NCBI RefSeq assembly: GCF_001307805.1
Contig: NZ_CP013862.1
Coordinates: forward strand, 124,001-188,000
Direction: 5' to 3'
DNA: 64,000 nucleotides
Source: Lentibacillus amyloliquefaciens
Lineage (GTDB): Bacteria; Bacillota; Bacilli; Bacillales; Amphibacillaceae
In this document: one piece after another, positions 35,911 through 45,353 of the stretch
Layout: each line of letters begins with the position of its first letter
Position numbering within the stretch: position 1 is the first letter of the stretch
Notes under the pieces: generated by a model
The model's database searches: none
What the model was told of the DNA's origin: nothing
The model's input: only the letters and a program-made list of their open reading frames with translations
Position numbers and translations under genes: made by a program

Positions 35911-36969
35911 ATGGAAAACTATTCGATTGATCCAAGTAAGGGACTTGAATTCGGGCTTTATACATTAGGTGATCATTTGCCGGACCCTGGGACGGGTGAG
36001 CGCATTTCAACGACTCAGCGTATCAATGAAATCATAGAGCTTTCAAAACTGGCTGAGGAGGCAGGTATTGATTTCTTTAGTGTCGGGGAAAGTCATCAGG
36101 ATTATTTCGCGACTCAGGCACACACAGTTGTGCTCTCAGCGATAGCACAGGCAACAGAGACAATTAAAATCTCCAGTTCATCAACAATTATAAGTACGCT
36201 TGATCCGGTGCGTGTCTTTGAGGACTTTGCAACCATTGACCTTATATCAGGCGGCCGCGCTGAAATCGTTGCCGGACGTGCCTCCAGAGTGGGTGTGTAC
36301 GATCTGTTAGGCTATGATTTGCGTGATTATGAAGAGCTCTATGAAGAAAAATTTGATCTGTTAAACAAGATAAATGAAGAAGAGGTCATCAATTGGAGCG
36401 GTCAATTCCGCGCGCCGCTCAGGGATGCACGGGTTATACCGAGGCCTCTGAATGGTTCACTGCCGATTTGGCGTGCGGTTGGCGGCACACCCGCGAGCGC
36501 AATCAAAGCAGGTTTTGCCGGGGTGCCGATGTATATGGCCCATTTAGGCGGCCCGGTGTCTGCGTTTAAGCGAACTGTTGATGCCTACCGTGATGCACTG
36601 CAGCAAAGCGGCTATGACCCGGCGGAACTTCCTGTTTCAACGGCCGGCTTTTTCTATACTGCTGAAACAACGCAGGACGCTTTGAGAGAGTATTATCCGC
36701 ATATCAATGAAGGTATGAAGCGAACAAACGGCCAAGGGTTTCCAAAGCAGGGCTTCGCTCAGGCACAGGACAAAAGAAGTGTTATCAATGTCGGCAGCCC
36801 GCAGCAAATCATTGAAAAAATTCTCTATCAGTATGAGCAGTATGGTCACCAGCGCTACATCGCCCAAATGGATTTCGGCGGGGTGCCATTTGATAAGCTG
36901 AAGAAAAATATTGAGCTGATCGGTGAGGAAATACTGCCGGCTGTTAAAAAATATACGGCGAAGAAATAG
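35911..36969 (+). CDS. LLM-class flavin-dependent oxidoreductase
   Basis: 352 residues with a luciferase-like TIM barrel. Typical stretches are EAGIDFFSVGESHQDYFATQ, IKISSSSTIISTLDPVRVFE, DLISGGRAEIVAGRAS and the late PQQIIEKILYQYEQYGHQRY. It uses reduced FMN to monooxygenate or reduce a substrate that cannot be named from sequence. GAAAGGATG precedes the ATG. Confidence 0.92.
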   Translation: MENYSIDPSKGLEFGLYTLGDHLPDPGTGERISTTQRINEIIELSKLAEEAGIDFFSVGESHQDYFATQAHTVVLSAIAQATETIKISSSSTIISTLDPVRVFEDFATIDLISGGRAEIVAGRASRVGVYDLLGYDLRDYEELYEEKFDLLNKINEEEVINWSGQFRAPLRDARVIPRPLNGSLPIWRAVGGTPASAIKAGFAGVPMYMAHLGGPVSAFKRTVDAYRDALQQSGYDPAELPVSTAGFFYTAETTQDALREYYPHINEGMKRTNGQGFPKQGFAQAQDKRSVINVGSPQQIIEKILYQYEQYGHQRYIAQMDFGGVPFDKLKKNIELIGEEILPAVKKYTAKK

Positions 36970-37041
36970 GATGCACCGTATTGAATTATTAAGTTTGTTG
37001 GATTACTTGCCATTGAACATCTTCTGTAAGGAGTTGAGCGG

Positions 37042-37356
37042 ATGCCTGTGTGTCAAAACTGTCATGAACAATGGAGCTGGAAGCAATCGATAAAAGCGGG
37101 ATTTACATTGGATGTCAGGCTGACCTGCCCGCATTGTGGAAGTAAACAATATCTGACAGCAAAAGCAAGAAAGAAAACCAACATGGTCAATTTTCTCATT
37201 CCTTTTGCAATCCTTCCAGGTCTGATATTTGATTTGACGCCCTTAGTCAGTTTTAGTATTTTTATCGGAACGGGTATACTAATCGTCGTGGTTAATCCAT
37301 TTTTGATGGAATTGTCCAATGAGGAAGCACCATACTGGACGATCAAACATAAATAG
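37042..37356 (+). CDS. TIGR04104-type CxxC-CxxC protein with two membrane segments
   Basis: 104 residues. An N-terminal zinc ribbon (C4, C7 in CQNCHEQW; C29, C32 in CPHCGSKQY) is followed by two hydrophobic helices (about 50-65 and 70-92). This is the build of the cxxc_20_cxxc family of Firmicutes, of unknown function. GGAGTTGAG precedes the ATG. It lies between the LLM oxidoreductase and the chromate transporter genes on the same strand. Confidence 0.8.
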   Translation: MPVCQNCHEQWSWKQSIKAGFTLDVRLTCPHCGSKQYLTAKARKKTNMVNFLIPFAILPGLIFDLTPLVSFSIFIGTGILIVVVNPFLMELSNEEAPYWTIKHK

Positions 37357-37398
37357 CATTGGTGGGACTTAGACAGATACAGACGGTGGGGTTGTTTG

Positions 37399-38001
37399 GT
37401 GCATAATAAAAGAGGAGCAAAAGAAAAACAGAATAACGGAAAACATCATCTTCATCTTTTTCTGGGTTTCTTCCGGGTTGGCGTACTTGGATATGGCGGC
37501 GGGCCCGGGTCGATTCCGCTGATTCATAAAGAAGTGGTCGATAAGTACGGGTGGCTCAGTGATGAGGAGTTCGGTGATATTCTGGCTTTGGCTAATACAT
37601 TGCCGGGCCCGATTGCCACTAAACTTGCCGGTTATATCGGGCAGCGCATAGCCGGTGTCATGGGAATGATCAATGCGATTCTTTCTGTCATCATGCCGAC
37701 GATTGTTTTAATGATTGTGCTTTTAGCATCACTTTCTTCGATCAGGGATTTTGACTGGGTCAGCGGTATGACAGCTGCTGTCATACCGGTCGTTGGTGTG
37801 ATGCTGGCTGTGTTGACCTGGCAATTTTTCGAAAAGGCAGGCCAGGGTATCGGATGGATTAAAGCGATTGTGATGAGTGCCGTTATCCTTGTTTTATTGG
37901 AATTAGCCGGCGTGCACCCCGGGATTATTATTGGTGCGTTAATCATCGCAGCACTTGTCAAAAGAGACGGTGACCGTTCAGCGGAAGGCGAGGAATCCTG
38001 A
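37399..38001 (+). CDS. Chromate transporter, N-terminal-type half (CHR family)
   Basis: About 200 residues; GTG 37399 is the likely start after GGTGGGG, with TTG 37396 as an alternative. The short-chain CHR signature is FFRVGVLGYGGGPGSIPLIH and LANTLPGPIATKLAGYIGQR, with about six membrane helices. Split CHR proteins work as a pair of antiparallel halves to export chromate, or perhaps another oxyanion. The partner begins at the last base of this gene's stop codon. Confidence 0.9.
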   Translation: MHNKRGAKEKQNNGKHHLHLFLGFFRVGVLGYGGGPGSIPLIHKEVVDKYGWLSDEEFGDILALANTLPGPIATKLAGYIGQRIAGVMGMINAILSVIMPTIVLMIVLLASLSSIRDFDWVSGMTAAVIPVVGVMLAVLTWQFFEKAGQGIGWIKAIVMSAVILVLLELAGVHPGIIIGALIIAALVKRDGDRSAEGEES

Positions 38002-38528
38002 TGCTTTATTGGAATCTATTCGTTGCTTTTTTTATCCCGGGTATCCTTGGTTATGGTGGTGGTCCGGCATCCATTCCGCTGATTGAAAATGAGGTTGTTC
38101 AGCGCTTTGAATGGATGACGGTTAAAGAATTCAGTGAAGTTCTCGCACTCAGCAATTCATTGCCAGGGCCGCTTGCCACTAAAATGGCCGGCTATATCGG
38201 CTATGAAGTCGGAGGCCCAATCGGTGCTGCTGTGGCGGTGTTTGCCACTGTCGCGCCGTCATTGATTCTGATGATTTTATTGCTGGGCTTTTTATATAAG
38301 TACAAAGACTCCCCGAAGGTCAAACGGCTTACGTTGTATGTCCGCCCGGTTATCGCCATTTTGCTCGGCTTGATGGCATGGCGTTTTTTCGCTGATTCAT
38401 ATGAGGGAATCGGCATATGGCAGACAGCTTTTTTAATCGTCGCCAGCTATTTACTGCTGGAGCGGTTCAAGATTCATCCCGCTTTTGTGATTCTGGGAAC
38501 CCTTGTGTATGGCGGATTTGTTTTGTGA
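38001..38528 (+). CDS. Chromate transporter, C-terminal-type half (CHR family)
   Basis: 175 residues with the same signature as its neighbour (IPGILGYGGGPASIPLIENE, LSNSLPGPLATKMAGYIGYE) and about five or six helices. Its ATG overlaps the TGA of the previous gene by one base, so translation is coupled and the two halves are made in equal amount. The pair resembles YwrA/YwrB of B. subtilis. From 38529 to 38735 I see no gene. Confidence 0.9.
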   Translation: MLYWNLFVAFFIPGILGYGGGPASIPLIENEVVQRFEWMTVKEFSEVLALSNSLPGPLATKMAGYIGYEVGGPIGAAVAVFATVAPSLILMILLLGFLYKYKDSPKVKRLTLYVRPVIAILLGLMAWRFFADSYEGIGIWQTAFLIVASYLLLERFKIHPAFVILGTLVYGGFVL

Positions 38529-38735
38529 AGCTACTATATCGTGCGGTGCTGCAGCATTTAATCAGAGTTGCCTCCCCACGATCTTCATGGACTGTCACTG
38601 ACGCCTGAGTATAGCGGAATCTCTTAAGGTCGTTGTCTCTGTCCGATTTGAGGTCTTGCCGAATCCGACCTCGCCATTATTCCGGTCGATATTCAGCCTG
38701 CTCCGGTTGATAATTTAAGTGTCTGTGCAAAATAT

Positions 38736-39305
<570 letters not shown>

Positions 39306-39431
39306 GTTCATTTCCTCCTTGTTTTCAGGCATAATGGTGTAATCTCAGTTTACACTAATTGATATGATAAAGTAAATTCATGCCACCTTAATCTGGTCCG
39401 ATCGTGTCAAAAGCCTTTTTCTTAATTTTAG

Positions 39432-39486
39432 TTGACATTACGGCTTAACATTCTTATCATTAAAATATGAACATATGCTGATATTA
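39432..39486 (+). promoter_or_regulatory. czrA-czcD promoter with ArsR/SmtB-type operator
   Basis: TTGACA (39432) and TATCAT (39455) are 17 bases apart. Immediately downstream, AATATGAACATATGCTGATATT (39464-39485) resembles the imperfect 12-2-12 elements bound by CzrA/SmtB repressors. Zinc release of the repressor is inferred. Confidence 0.65.
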
Positions 39487-39545
39487 TCATTAATTGGTGA
39501 TATGGATATAAACACGAATTCATTTTCAATGCGGGAGGAAACGGT

Positions 39546-39875
39546 ATGGATAAAAATGAACAGCAACCGGAAAACGATACGTACGAAGATTTGGATGAAG
39601 AAACATTGTTTGTTGTTTCGCAAATATTTAAAGCATTGGGTGATCCGACCAGAATCCGAATTCTTCATTTGTTGTTTTATCAGGAATATTCGGTTAATCA
39701 GATTGCTGAGAATTTAGATCTCAGACAATCGACTGTATCCCATCAGCTTAGGATTCTGAAGAATTTGCGGCTGGTCAAATATCGTCGGGATAAAACAACA
39801 CTTTATTATGCCCACGATGACAAACACGTTATGAACCTGTTGAACCAAGCGATTAATCATGCAACGCACAGTTGA
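39546..39875 (+). CDS. czrA: ArsR/SmtB family zinc-type metal sensor, CzrA
   Basis: 109 residues with a winged helix ([20 protein letters not shown], then [16 protein letters not shown] as the recognition helix). The last helix carries D92, H94, H105 and H108, exactly the D-x-H-x10-H-x2-H alpha-5 site of CzrA that binds Zn(II) or Co(II); the CxC site of cadmium/arsenic sensors is absent. It represses itself and czcD, the next gene, and dissociates on zinc. GGGAGG precedes the ATG. Confidence 0.94.
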   Translation: MDKNEQQPENDTYEDLDEETLFVVSQIFKALGDPTRIRILHLLFYQEYSVNQIAENLDLRQSTVSHQLRILKNLRLVKYRRDKTTLYYAHDDKHVMNLLNQAINHATHS

Positions 39876-39935
39876 ACCATTTGTGCATACAAGTATATGA
39901 AAAGATAGAGATGTAAGAAGCTGGAGGTATTATAA

Positions 39936-40865
39936 TTGGGACACGATCATAGTCATGACCATACACATGGTGCCAATAAAAAAGCGCTGCTCGTCAGTTT
40001 TATTGTCATAACAGCCTATATGATTATTGAGGCAGTCGGCGGGTTTTTGACAAATAGTCTTGCATTATTATCAGACGCCGGTCATATGTTGAGTGACGCT
40101 GTTTCGCTCGGTGTTGGTCTTTTAGCATTCAAATTTGGGGAAAAAGTGGCCAGTTATCAAAAAACATTTGGCTATAAGCGGTTTGAGATACTGGCGGCGG
40201 TCTTTAATGGTGTGACCCTGATTGCCATTGCCTTATTTATTTTCTATGAAGCCTATCATCGTTTTATGGATCCGCCTGAAGTTGCTTCAGCCGGCATGCT
40301 CATCATAGGTATTATCGGATTATTTGTGAACATTGTGGTAGCGTGGGTTTTAATGCGCGGCGACACTGAGGAAAACTTGAACCTCCGGGCAGCCTTTCTT
40401 CATGTCATTGGTGACTTATTTGGATCAATCGGTGCTGTGACCGCGGCAATTTTGATTATGATTTTCGGCTGGGGATGGGCTGACCCATTAGCGAGTGTTC
40501 TCGTTGCCGCTTTAGTTCTTGTAAGCGGCTGGCGTGTGTCAAAAGATGCCATTCATGTATTAATGGAAGGAACGCCCAAAAATGTCGAACTTGATGATAT
40601 TGTACAAACAATCGAAAGTGTCCCCGAAGTTATTGCGATTCATGATTTGCATGTCTGGAGCATCACAAGCGGGGAAAATGCGCTGTCCTGTCACGCTGTT
40701 GTTGACGGAAAACTCTCAGTGCATGACAGTCAGGAATTGCTGCAAACGATTGAAAACAAGCTTGAGCATAAGGGGATTGGACATGTGACGGTCCAGATGG
40801 AAAGTGAGGAACACCCGCATGAAGACTCTCTGTTTTGCCGGACAGAACACGACGCCGGTGGATAA
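39936..40865 (+). CDS. czcD: Cation diffusion facilitator, zinc/cobalt/cadmium exporter CzcD
   Basis: 309 residues with a TTG start behind TGGAGG. The His-rich tip MGHDHSHDHTHG is followed by six membrane helices; the transport site residues are in LALLSDAGHMLSDAVSL (HxxxD, helix 2) and AAFLHVIGDLFGSIG (helix 5), and the C-terminal domain HDLHVWSITSGENALSCH is cytoplasmic. It exchanges zinc or similar ions for protons. It is paired with CzrA. Confidence 0.95.
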   Translation: MGHDHSHDHTHGANKKALLVSFIVITAYMIIEAVGGFLTNSLALLSDAGHMLSDAVSLGVGLLAFKFGEKVASYQKTFGYKRFEILAAVFNGVTLIAIALFIFYEAYHRFMDPPEVASAGMLIIGIIGLFVNIVVAWVLMRGDTEENLNLRAAFLHVIGDLFGSIGAVTAAILIMIFGWGWADPLASVLVAALVLVSGWRVSKDAIHVLMEGTPKNVELDDIVQTIESVPEVIAIHDLHVWSITSGENALSCHAVVDGKLSVHDSQELLQTIENKLEHKGIGHVTVQMESEEHPHEDSLFCRTEHDAGG

Positions 40866-40943
40866 ATAGCGTTGTTACTTCCGATTAGGCGGGAATATCT
40901 TCCCGAGAATGCCTGCCGATATTCTGTTACATCAATATAAATA

Positions 40944-40976
40944 GGCTTATGGATGAGCTCATCCATAAGCCTTTTC
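40944..40976. terminator. Palindromic terminator between czcD and a yjcZ gene
   Basis: GGCTTATGGATGA/TCATCCATAAGCC, a perfect 28-base palindrome, is followed by TTTTCTTTC. The same outer stem GGCTTATGGA/TCCATAAGCC is used again at 43858-43882. Confidence 0.82.
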
Positions 40977-41001
40977 TTTCTTAAGAGGGATTTTATTCGG
41001 T

Positions 41002-41109
41002 TTAGTAGCCTTTGCCAACATATGCACTGCCAACGATGATGAGTAGGATGAACAATACGACAATCATGGCAAAGCCACCGCCGCCTCCTCCACAATAACC
41101 TTCACTCAT
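41002..41109 (-). CDS. YjcZ family small protein (sporulation-type)
   Basis: 35 residues: [20 protein letters not shown], then [16 protein letters not shown] Gly-rich head and one hydrophobic helix are the whole protein, as in the YjcZ/YhfH-like families found in spore formers. GGAGGTG precedes the ATG on the minus strand. Two more members are at 50762-50971 and 51022-51126 and share the FA(L/M)[12 protein letters not shown] helix. Known members are spore-associated or stress-linked; the function is not established. Confidence 0.85.
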   Translation of the reverse strand: MSEGYCGGGGGGFAMIVVLFILLIIVGSAYVGKGY

Positions 41110-41229
41110 TAAAAGCACCTCCTTAACATAGATAGTGGTATACTATGCATAAATTAAAATGTAGTGTGGATACTCAACTATTTTTCGGTTCATTATCTGC
41201 TTGTGGAATTTGGTGAAATAAACAAGGCT

Positions 41230-41258
41230 ATAAAGCACTTTTTTTGTGAGTGCTTTTT
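41230..41258. terminator. Orphan terminator-like hairpin
   Basis: AAAGCACT pairs with AGTGCTTT around TTTTTTTGTG. It lies upstream of the yjcZ gene and no plus-strand gene ends near it. Confidence 0.45.
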
Positions 41259-41338
41259 TGTGTCGATTAAATATTATTAATTGAAAATTATTTCAATTCG
41301 GCATAATCCATGTTATGATTTGTTTGTTAATGAATTTA

Positions 41339-41495
41339 GCCCGCCTGTAACCGCAGTAAGCCCCCATCTCAAATGTTCGTGTATACGATGAAGATTAGGT
41401 GGGGGGGATGGCTGCCAGTAAATGTCCGAATTAGTTTATCTAACAATCAGTGGGGGGAAGAAAGAAAACCCCCACTGATTGAAGATTCACTTTAT
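41339..41495 (+). repeat. Dispersed structured repeat, family A (copy A3)
   Basis: About 157 bases with the family landmarks: CCCGCCTGTAACCGCAGTAA, CGATGAAGATTAGGTGGGGG, GGCTGCCAGTAAATGTCCGA, CAATCAGTGGGGGGAAG paired with CCCCCACTG, and GATTGAAGATTCACTTTAT. It lies just before the symporter locus. An open frame beginning in it is not a gene start. Confidence 0.85.
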
Positions 41496-41534
41496 AAAAT
41501 TTTTTATAATTCAAATATGAAGGGGATGATTTCA

Positions 41535-41750
41535 TTGGCATCACGATCCAAATTTAAGGATCCGGGGTTCATATTGATGATTGTAATGATTGCTTATGCA
41601 GCTTTTGTATTCATCTGGTGGCCGACAGACATTTACATGCTTGACATTTCATTGGTTGCCTGGCTGATGTTTTTTGGATTATTTTTTTGGTTCCTGCTGG
41701 CGATTATTTACAGTCTCTGGATTGAAACAATCGAAAGCAGCAATGATTGA
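41535..41750 (+). CDS. Small membrane protein upstream of a sodium/solute symporter
   Basis: About 71 residues from the TTG at 41535, which has AAGGGGATG upstream; an ATG at 41517 is in frame but overlaps that site. Two hydrophobic helices are seen (ILMIVMIAYAAFVFIWWP and VAWLMFFGLFFWFLLAIIY). Its size and position before a solute symporter gene match the small YhdT/DUF997-like or DUF3311-like partners that accompany SSS transporters. It ends 35 bases before the transporter gene. Confidence 0.78.
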   Translation: MASRSKFKDPGFILMIVMIAYAAFVFIWWPTDIYMLDISLVAWLMFFGLFFWFLLAIIYSLWIETIESSND

Positions 41751-41785
41751 TCAAGGATGCTTTTTTACTGGGAGGGGGTTAATAA

Positions 41786-43222
41786 ATGCAAGTAACTGAA
41801 ACGATTATTCTGCTTATCTATTTGATCGTTATGACACTTATGGGAATATACTTCTATAGACGGGCCCGGCAATCGGAAAACGATTATTTTACGGCAGGGC
41901 AGAGCATTAACACGTTTGTCGGGGCGTTTGCGATTTTCGCAGCGGTGGCCAGTTCCAGTTCTCTGATGGGGGCAGTTGGCTCGGGCGTTGCGTTAGGTGT
42001 GCCGTACTTTTTCACATATGCATTTGGTGTTATCGCAATCCTTCCATTTTCGATGTTTCTGGTTTCCGGTCAAATTCGGCGATCTGGTGTGAAAACGATT
42101 CCGCAGTTTTTTAAACAGCGGTTCGGGAAGCCTGTTCAAGTTGTTTCCGCGGCCATTGTAGTCATTGGTATGACTTTCTATATGGTACCGCAGCTGACTG
42201 CTTCCGGGTTGATTGGTCAGCACGTGCTGGGAATCGAATATACGACTGCAGTTATATTTTTGGGTTTAGGATTTACCCTTTATGCAGCACTTGGCGGTAT
42301 GTGGGCCATTACCTATACTGACTTGATTCAGGGTTCCATCATGCTTATCGGAATTGTTGTTCTCGCTTTATTTATAGCCGTGGATCATAATGGTTTTGTT
42401 TCACTGATCAACGATGCGATGGCAGTCGATCCGGCTTTTGGAGATATCACACAGCCTTGGATGTCTTATTTTGGGTTATTCATTGCGTTTCTATGGTTTG
42501 GTATCATTTCGCCATCGGTTGTCATGCGTAACTTTGCTTCCCGCGATGCGAAAACAGCCCGCCGCTCGGCAATGTGGGCTTGTCTGCTTTACTTAACATT
42601 ATTTGTGGCAGGATTTTTTGTGACGGCTGCCGGAGCAAGTATGGGTATCGTTGATTCACTAAATAATACGGACATGATTTTTGTTTCGGTGATTGAACAG
42701 TATCTTCCGGCGGTTCTGGGTGGTATTATGCTCGCCGGTTTGATGGCAGCGATTATGTCGTCTGCTGATGCCATGCTGCTGGCTATTTCAGCCGGTATCG
42801 CTCACGATATTTACAAGGAACACATTAATCCCAGAGCCAGTGAACGATTTGTAACCGGTTTGGGTCTTGTGGTCATGATTGCTGCAAGTATTGTTGGTAT
42901 TCTGATCGCTATTGACCCACCGGGACTGATTGCAATTATGGTCGGCTGGGTCGGTGGATTTCTGTTGTCTTCTTTCGGATTTCCAATCGTTCTCGGTTTA
43001 TGGTGGAAGCGCGCAAACATGCTGGGTGCATTAACAGGCATGCTAGGCGGTGCGTTTGTCTTCCTTATTCTAATCATCGGAGGATGGCTGCCTACTAACG
43101 CTGAGCCAATTATCGGCGCACCTGTATCATTAATCCTGATGATTGTTGTCAGCCTGATGACTGAGCCGCCTTCAAAAGAGACACAAGCGATGGTCGACCA
43201 TTACCACACCCATTTGGAATAG
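41786..43222 (+). CDS. Sodium:solute symporter family transporter
   Basis: 478 residues with about thirteen membrane helices. The SSS signature is present in FAIFAAVASSSSLMGAVGSG, GGMWAITYTDLIQGSIMLIG, and LAGLMAAIMSSADAMLLAIS, the last with the sodium-site serines. It takes up an organic solute with sodium, probably a carboxylate, pantothenate-type compound or amino acid; I cannot tell which. GGGAGGGGG precedes the ATG. It is in an operon with the small membrane protein before it and the hypothetical gene after it. Confidence 0.92.
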   Translation: MQVTETIILLIYLIVMTLMGIYFYRRARQSENDYFTAGQSINTFVGAFAIFAAVASSSSLMGAVGSGVALGVPYFFTYAFGVIAILPFSMFLVSGQIRRSGVKTIPQFFKQRFGKPVQVVSAAIVVIGMTFYMVPQLTASGLIGQHVLGIEYTTAVIFLGLGFTLYAALGGMWAITYTDLIQGSIMLIGIVVLALFIAVDHNGFVSLINDAMAVDPAFGDITQPWMSYFGLFIAFLWFGIISPSVVMRNFASRDAKTARRSAMWACLLYLTLFVAGFFVTAAGASMGIVDSLNNTDMIFVSVIEQYLPAVLGGIMLAGLMAAIMSSADAMLLAISAGIAHDIYKEHINPRASERFVTGLGLVVMIAASIVGILIAIDPPGLIAIMVGWVGGFLLSSFGFPIVLGLWWKRANMLGALTGMLGGAFVFLILIIGGWLPTNAEPIIGAPVSLILMIVVSLMTEPPSKETQAMVDHYHTHLE

Positions 43223-43235
43223 TAGATAGGATGAT

Positions 43236-43841
43236 GTGAACGTGCAAACTGATGAAACCATTAAATTAATCGGGAATAAAGTGAGCGTTTCAGAACAAGA
43301 TTTATTTAAGCATGTTTATAGAGCGATTGGAATGAAAGGCAGGGTGAATCGCACAATAGATGAAAATTATATCCGGCAGCATACAAAGGTGTCGACATTA
43401 ATCTATCATCCATTCTGGCTTGCCAAAACGTTGGTTATTGCCGACCGACCGCCATTTCCGCCGCGCACACTGCCCAATATGATTTTTGTTGATGCTGTTT
43501 CGGGTTACCGAGGGGTATTCTCCCGGATCCCTCCAATTTCAGAACAAGAAACCAATCTGAGTGATCTTGTTCAAATGCGAATTTCCGAAAAGGGCGAGGC
43601 CGTCAGATATGTCAAAAATGTCCAGGAAAAACAGATTAACCGCTCGTACATTTTGAAAAAGCCGAGACATCAGATTAAGGAAGTTTTTCTGGTCTATCTT
43701 CCGCTATGGAAGGTCGCCGTCCGGAGTGAGTTAATCAATGAGACGTTTTATATCAATGCCAATACAGGCGAATCGGAAAAATTTATGGCCCAGCGGTGGC
43801 AAAACGGAAAAGACTTGCTGCAGCCTTTACAGAAGAAATAG
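43236..43841 (+). CDS. Hypothetical cytoplasmic protein in the symporter operon
   Basis: 201 residues from GTG 43236 (or 199 from GTG 43242), behind TAGGATGATG. There is no signal peptide or membrane helix. Visible features are DRPPFPPRTLPNMIFVDAVS and a late strand pattern VFLVYLPLWKVAVRSELINE, ETFYINANTGESEKFMAQRW. The last motif looks like the small PepSY-type beta units that read an imported product, but this is a guess. It follows the symporter gene by 13 bases and ends at a terminator. No function is assigned. Confidence 0.75.
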   Translation: MNVQTDETIKLIGNKVSVSEQDLFKHVYRAIGMKGRVNRTIDENYIRQHTKVSTLIYHPFWLAKTLVIADRPPFPPRTLPNMIFVDAVSGYRGVFSRIPPISEQETNLSDLVQMRISEKGEAVRYVKNVQEKQINRSYILKKPRHQIKEVFLVYLPLWKVAVRSELINETFYINANTGESEKFMAQRWQNGKDLLQPLQKK

Positions 43842-43857
43842 GATAATAATGTTCGAA

Positions 43858-43886
43858 GGCTTATGGATTAGGTCCATAAGCCTTTA
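43858..43886 (+). terminator. Terminator of the symporter operon
   Basis: GGCTTATGGA pairs with TCCATAAGCC around TTAGG, followed by TTTAAT. The stem is identical to the outer stem at 40944. The rest of the gap to 44161 holds no gene. Confidence 0.75.
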
Positions 43887-44161
43887 ATCGTTTTAGCGGT
43901 ATTTGGTGCGATATTTTGATTTTTTTCTCTTCCAAATATTACCGAATAGCTTTGTTATGAAAGCGATTTATTTCACATTATTTGTAAGGGCTTTCTTAAC
44001 TAATATATTACATATTCAGTTATCAATTTATCTTTTTGCTTTCACAAAATCCTATGAAAAATAGATGTTTAAATTGTCGAAAAAAGTCGAAAAATGGGGT
44101 GGACATGCAACGGTTTCAGTGATATATTGGTTATCATATTTTCAGAGGAGGGATGACGATC

Positions 44162-45331
44162 ATGCTTAGCAATCCACTTATTGCCACCGTTCTAATCTTT
44201 GCGTTAATCGCACTGGGAGAATGGCTGTCAATTGTGTCCAAAGCCAGGATTCCGATGCTGCTCACAGCGATGGTTGGCTTTCTGGTTATGGTCTGGACAG
44301 GTATTTTTCCAAGCGATATATTGGAAAAATCGACATTTGCAGCTTTGGGAACCATATTAATTGGTCCTGCTATTCTTCATATGGGTACAATGATTCCTTT
44401 CTCATTGCTTAAAAGTCAGTACAAAGCAGTATTGATTTCATTAGGCGGCGTTGTCGTTTCAGGTATTTTAATATTGATTATAGTTCCGCTCGTTTTTGAT
44501 TATGCAACAGCAGTAGCTGGAATTGGTCCGATAAGCGGCGGGGTTGTTGCACTGCTCATTACGTCTGAAAGGCTGACAGAAATTGGACTGACCAGTCTCG
44601 TTATTATACCTGCGTTGGTCGTTGCCTTCCAAGGCCTTTTGGGAATGCCGTTAGCGCTGAATTTTATGCGAAAATACGCCAAAAAAATTCAGAAAAATAT
44701 GGATAATGGCTCTTTTACTGCTATTGATCCAATAGATGAAACTGCTGCAACAACTGAAACGGAGAAACCGTCAAGTCCGCTGAAATCCAGTGCAACACTG
44801 AAATTGTTTTTCGTGTTTGCGGGTGCCGCCGTCGGGGTTGCGCTTGGTGAGTTAACACCAATTCATTACACGCTATGGTGCTTGGCAATTGGGATATCGG
44901 GTCACAAGTTTGGATTATTTGAAGCAAAAACACTTGAGAAGTCAAATTCATTTACATTGACGATAGTTGCCATCATTTTTGTTGTTATCGGAACAATGGC
45001 AGACGTAACACCACAAGATGTGTTGAACAATTTGCCTGCAATTTTAACCATATTAATTCTTGGTACATTCGGCATAGCACTAGGCGGTTTTATCGTCTCT
45101 AAATTAGTCAAGTGGCATCCGTATAAAGGAATGCCTGTCGCGTTGACAGCACTTATTGGATTTCCGGGTGATTATATACTGTGTGAAGAAGTCAGCCGGA
45201 GTGTTGCCAGAAATGAAAAGGAAGAAAAAGCCATCTTTAATGAGTTAATGACACCAATGCTGATTGGCGGTTTTACAACTGTAACTGTAGCTTCAGTTGT
45301 CGTGGCAAGTATCTTGATCGGGACATTGTAA
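44162..45331 (+). CDS. Polytopic membrane protein, probable transporter upstream of amidohydrolase genes
   Basis: 389 residues from ATG 44162, behind GAGGAGGG (an ATG at 44153 abuts that site). About ten hydrophobic helices are split by a hydrophilic, Glu/Thr/Pro-rich loop near residues 175-215. Stretches such as GPISGGVVALLITSERLTEI and the late FPGDYILCEEVSRSVARNEK repeat a pattern also present in both halves of gluconate/glutamate-type symporters, but I do not recognise the family with certainty. It lies 22 bases before an amidohydrolase gene, so uptake of that enzyme's substrate is the natural inference. Confidence 0.72.
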   Translation: MLSNPLIATVLIFALIALGEWLSIVSKARIPMLLTAMVGFLVMVWTGIFPSDILEKSTFAALGTILIGPAILHMGTMIPFSLLKSQYKAVLISLGGVVVSGILILIIVPLVFDYATAVAGIGPISGGVVALLITSERLTEIGLTSLVIIPALVVAFQGLLGMPLALNFMRKYAKKIQKNMDNGSFTAIDPIDETAATTETEKPSSPLKSSATLKLFFVFAGAAVGVALGELTPIHYTLWCLAIGISGHKFGLFEAKTLEKSNSFTLTIVAIIFVVIGTMADVTPQDVLNNLPAILTILILGTFGIALGGFIVSKLVKWHPYKGMPVALTALIGFPGDYILCEEVSRSVARNEKEEKAIFNELMTPMLIGGFTTVTVASVVVASILIGTL

Positions 45332-45353
45332 AATACGGAAGGGAGAAATTATC

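Noticed and set aside
41373..41516. Longer start for the small protein before the symporter
   Set aside because: The extension lies in a family A repeat and has no binding site.
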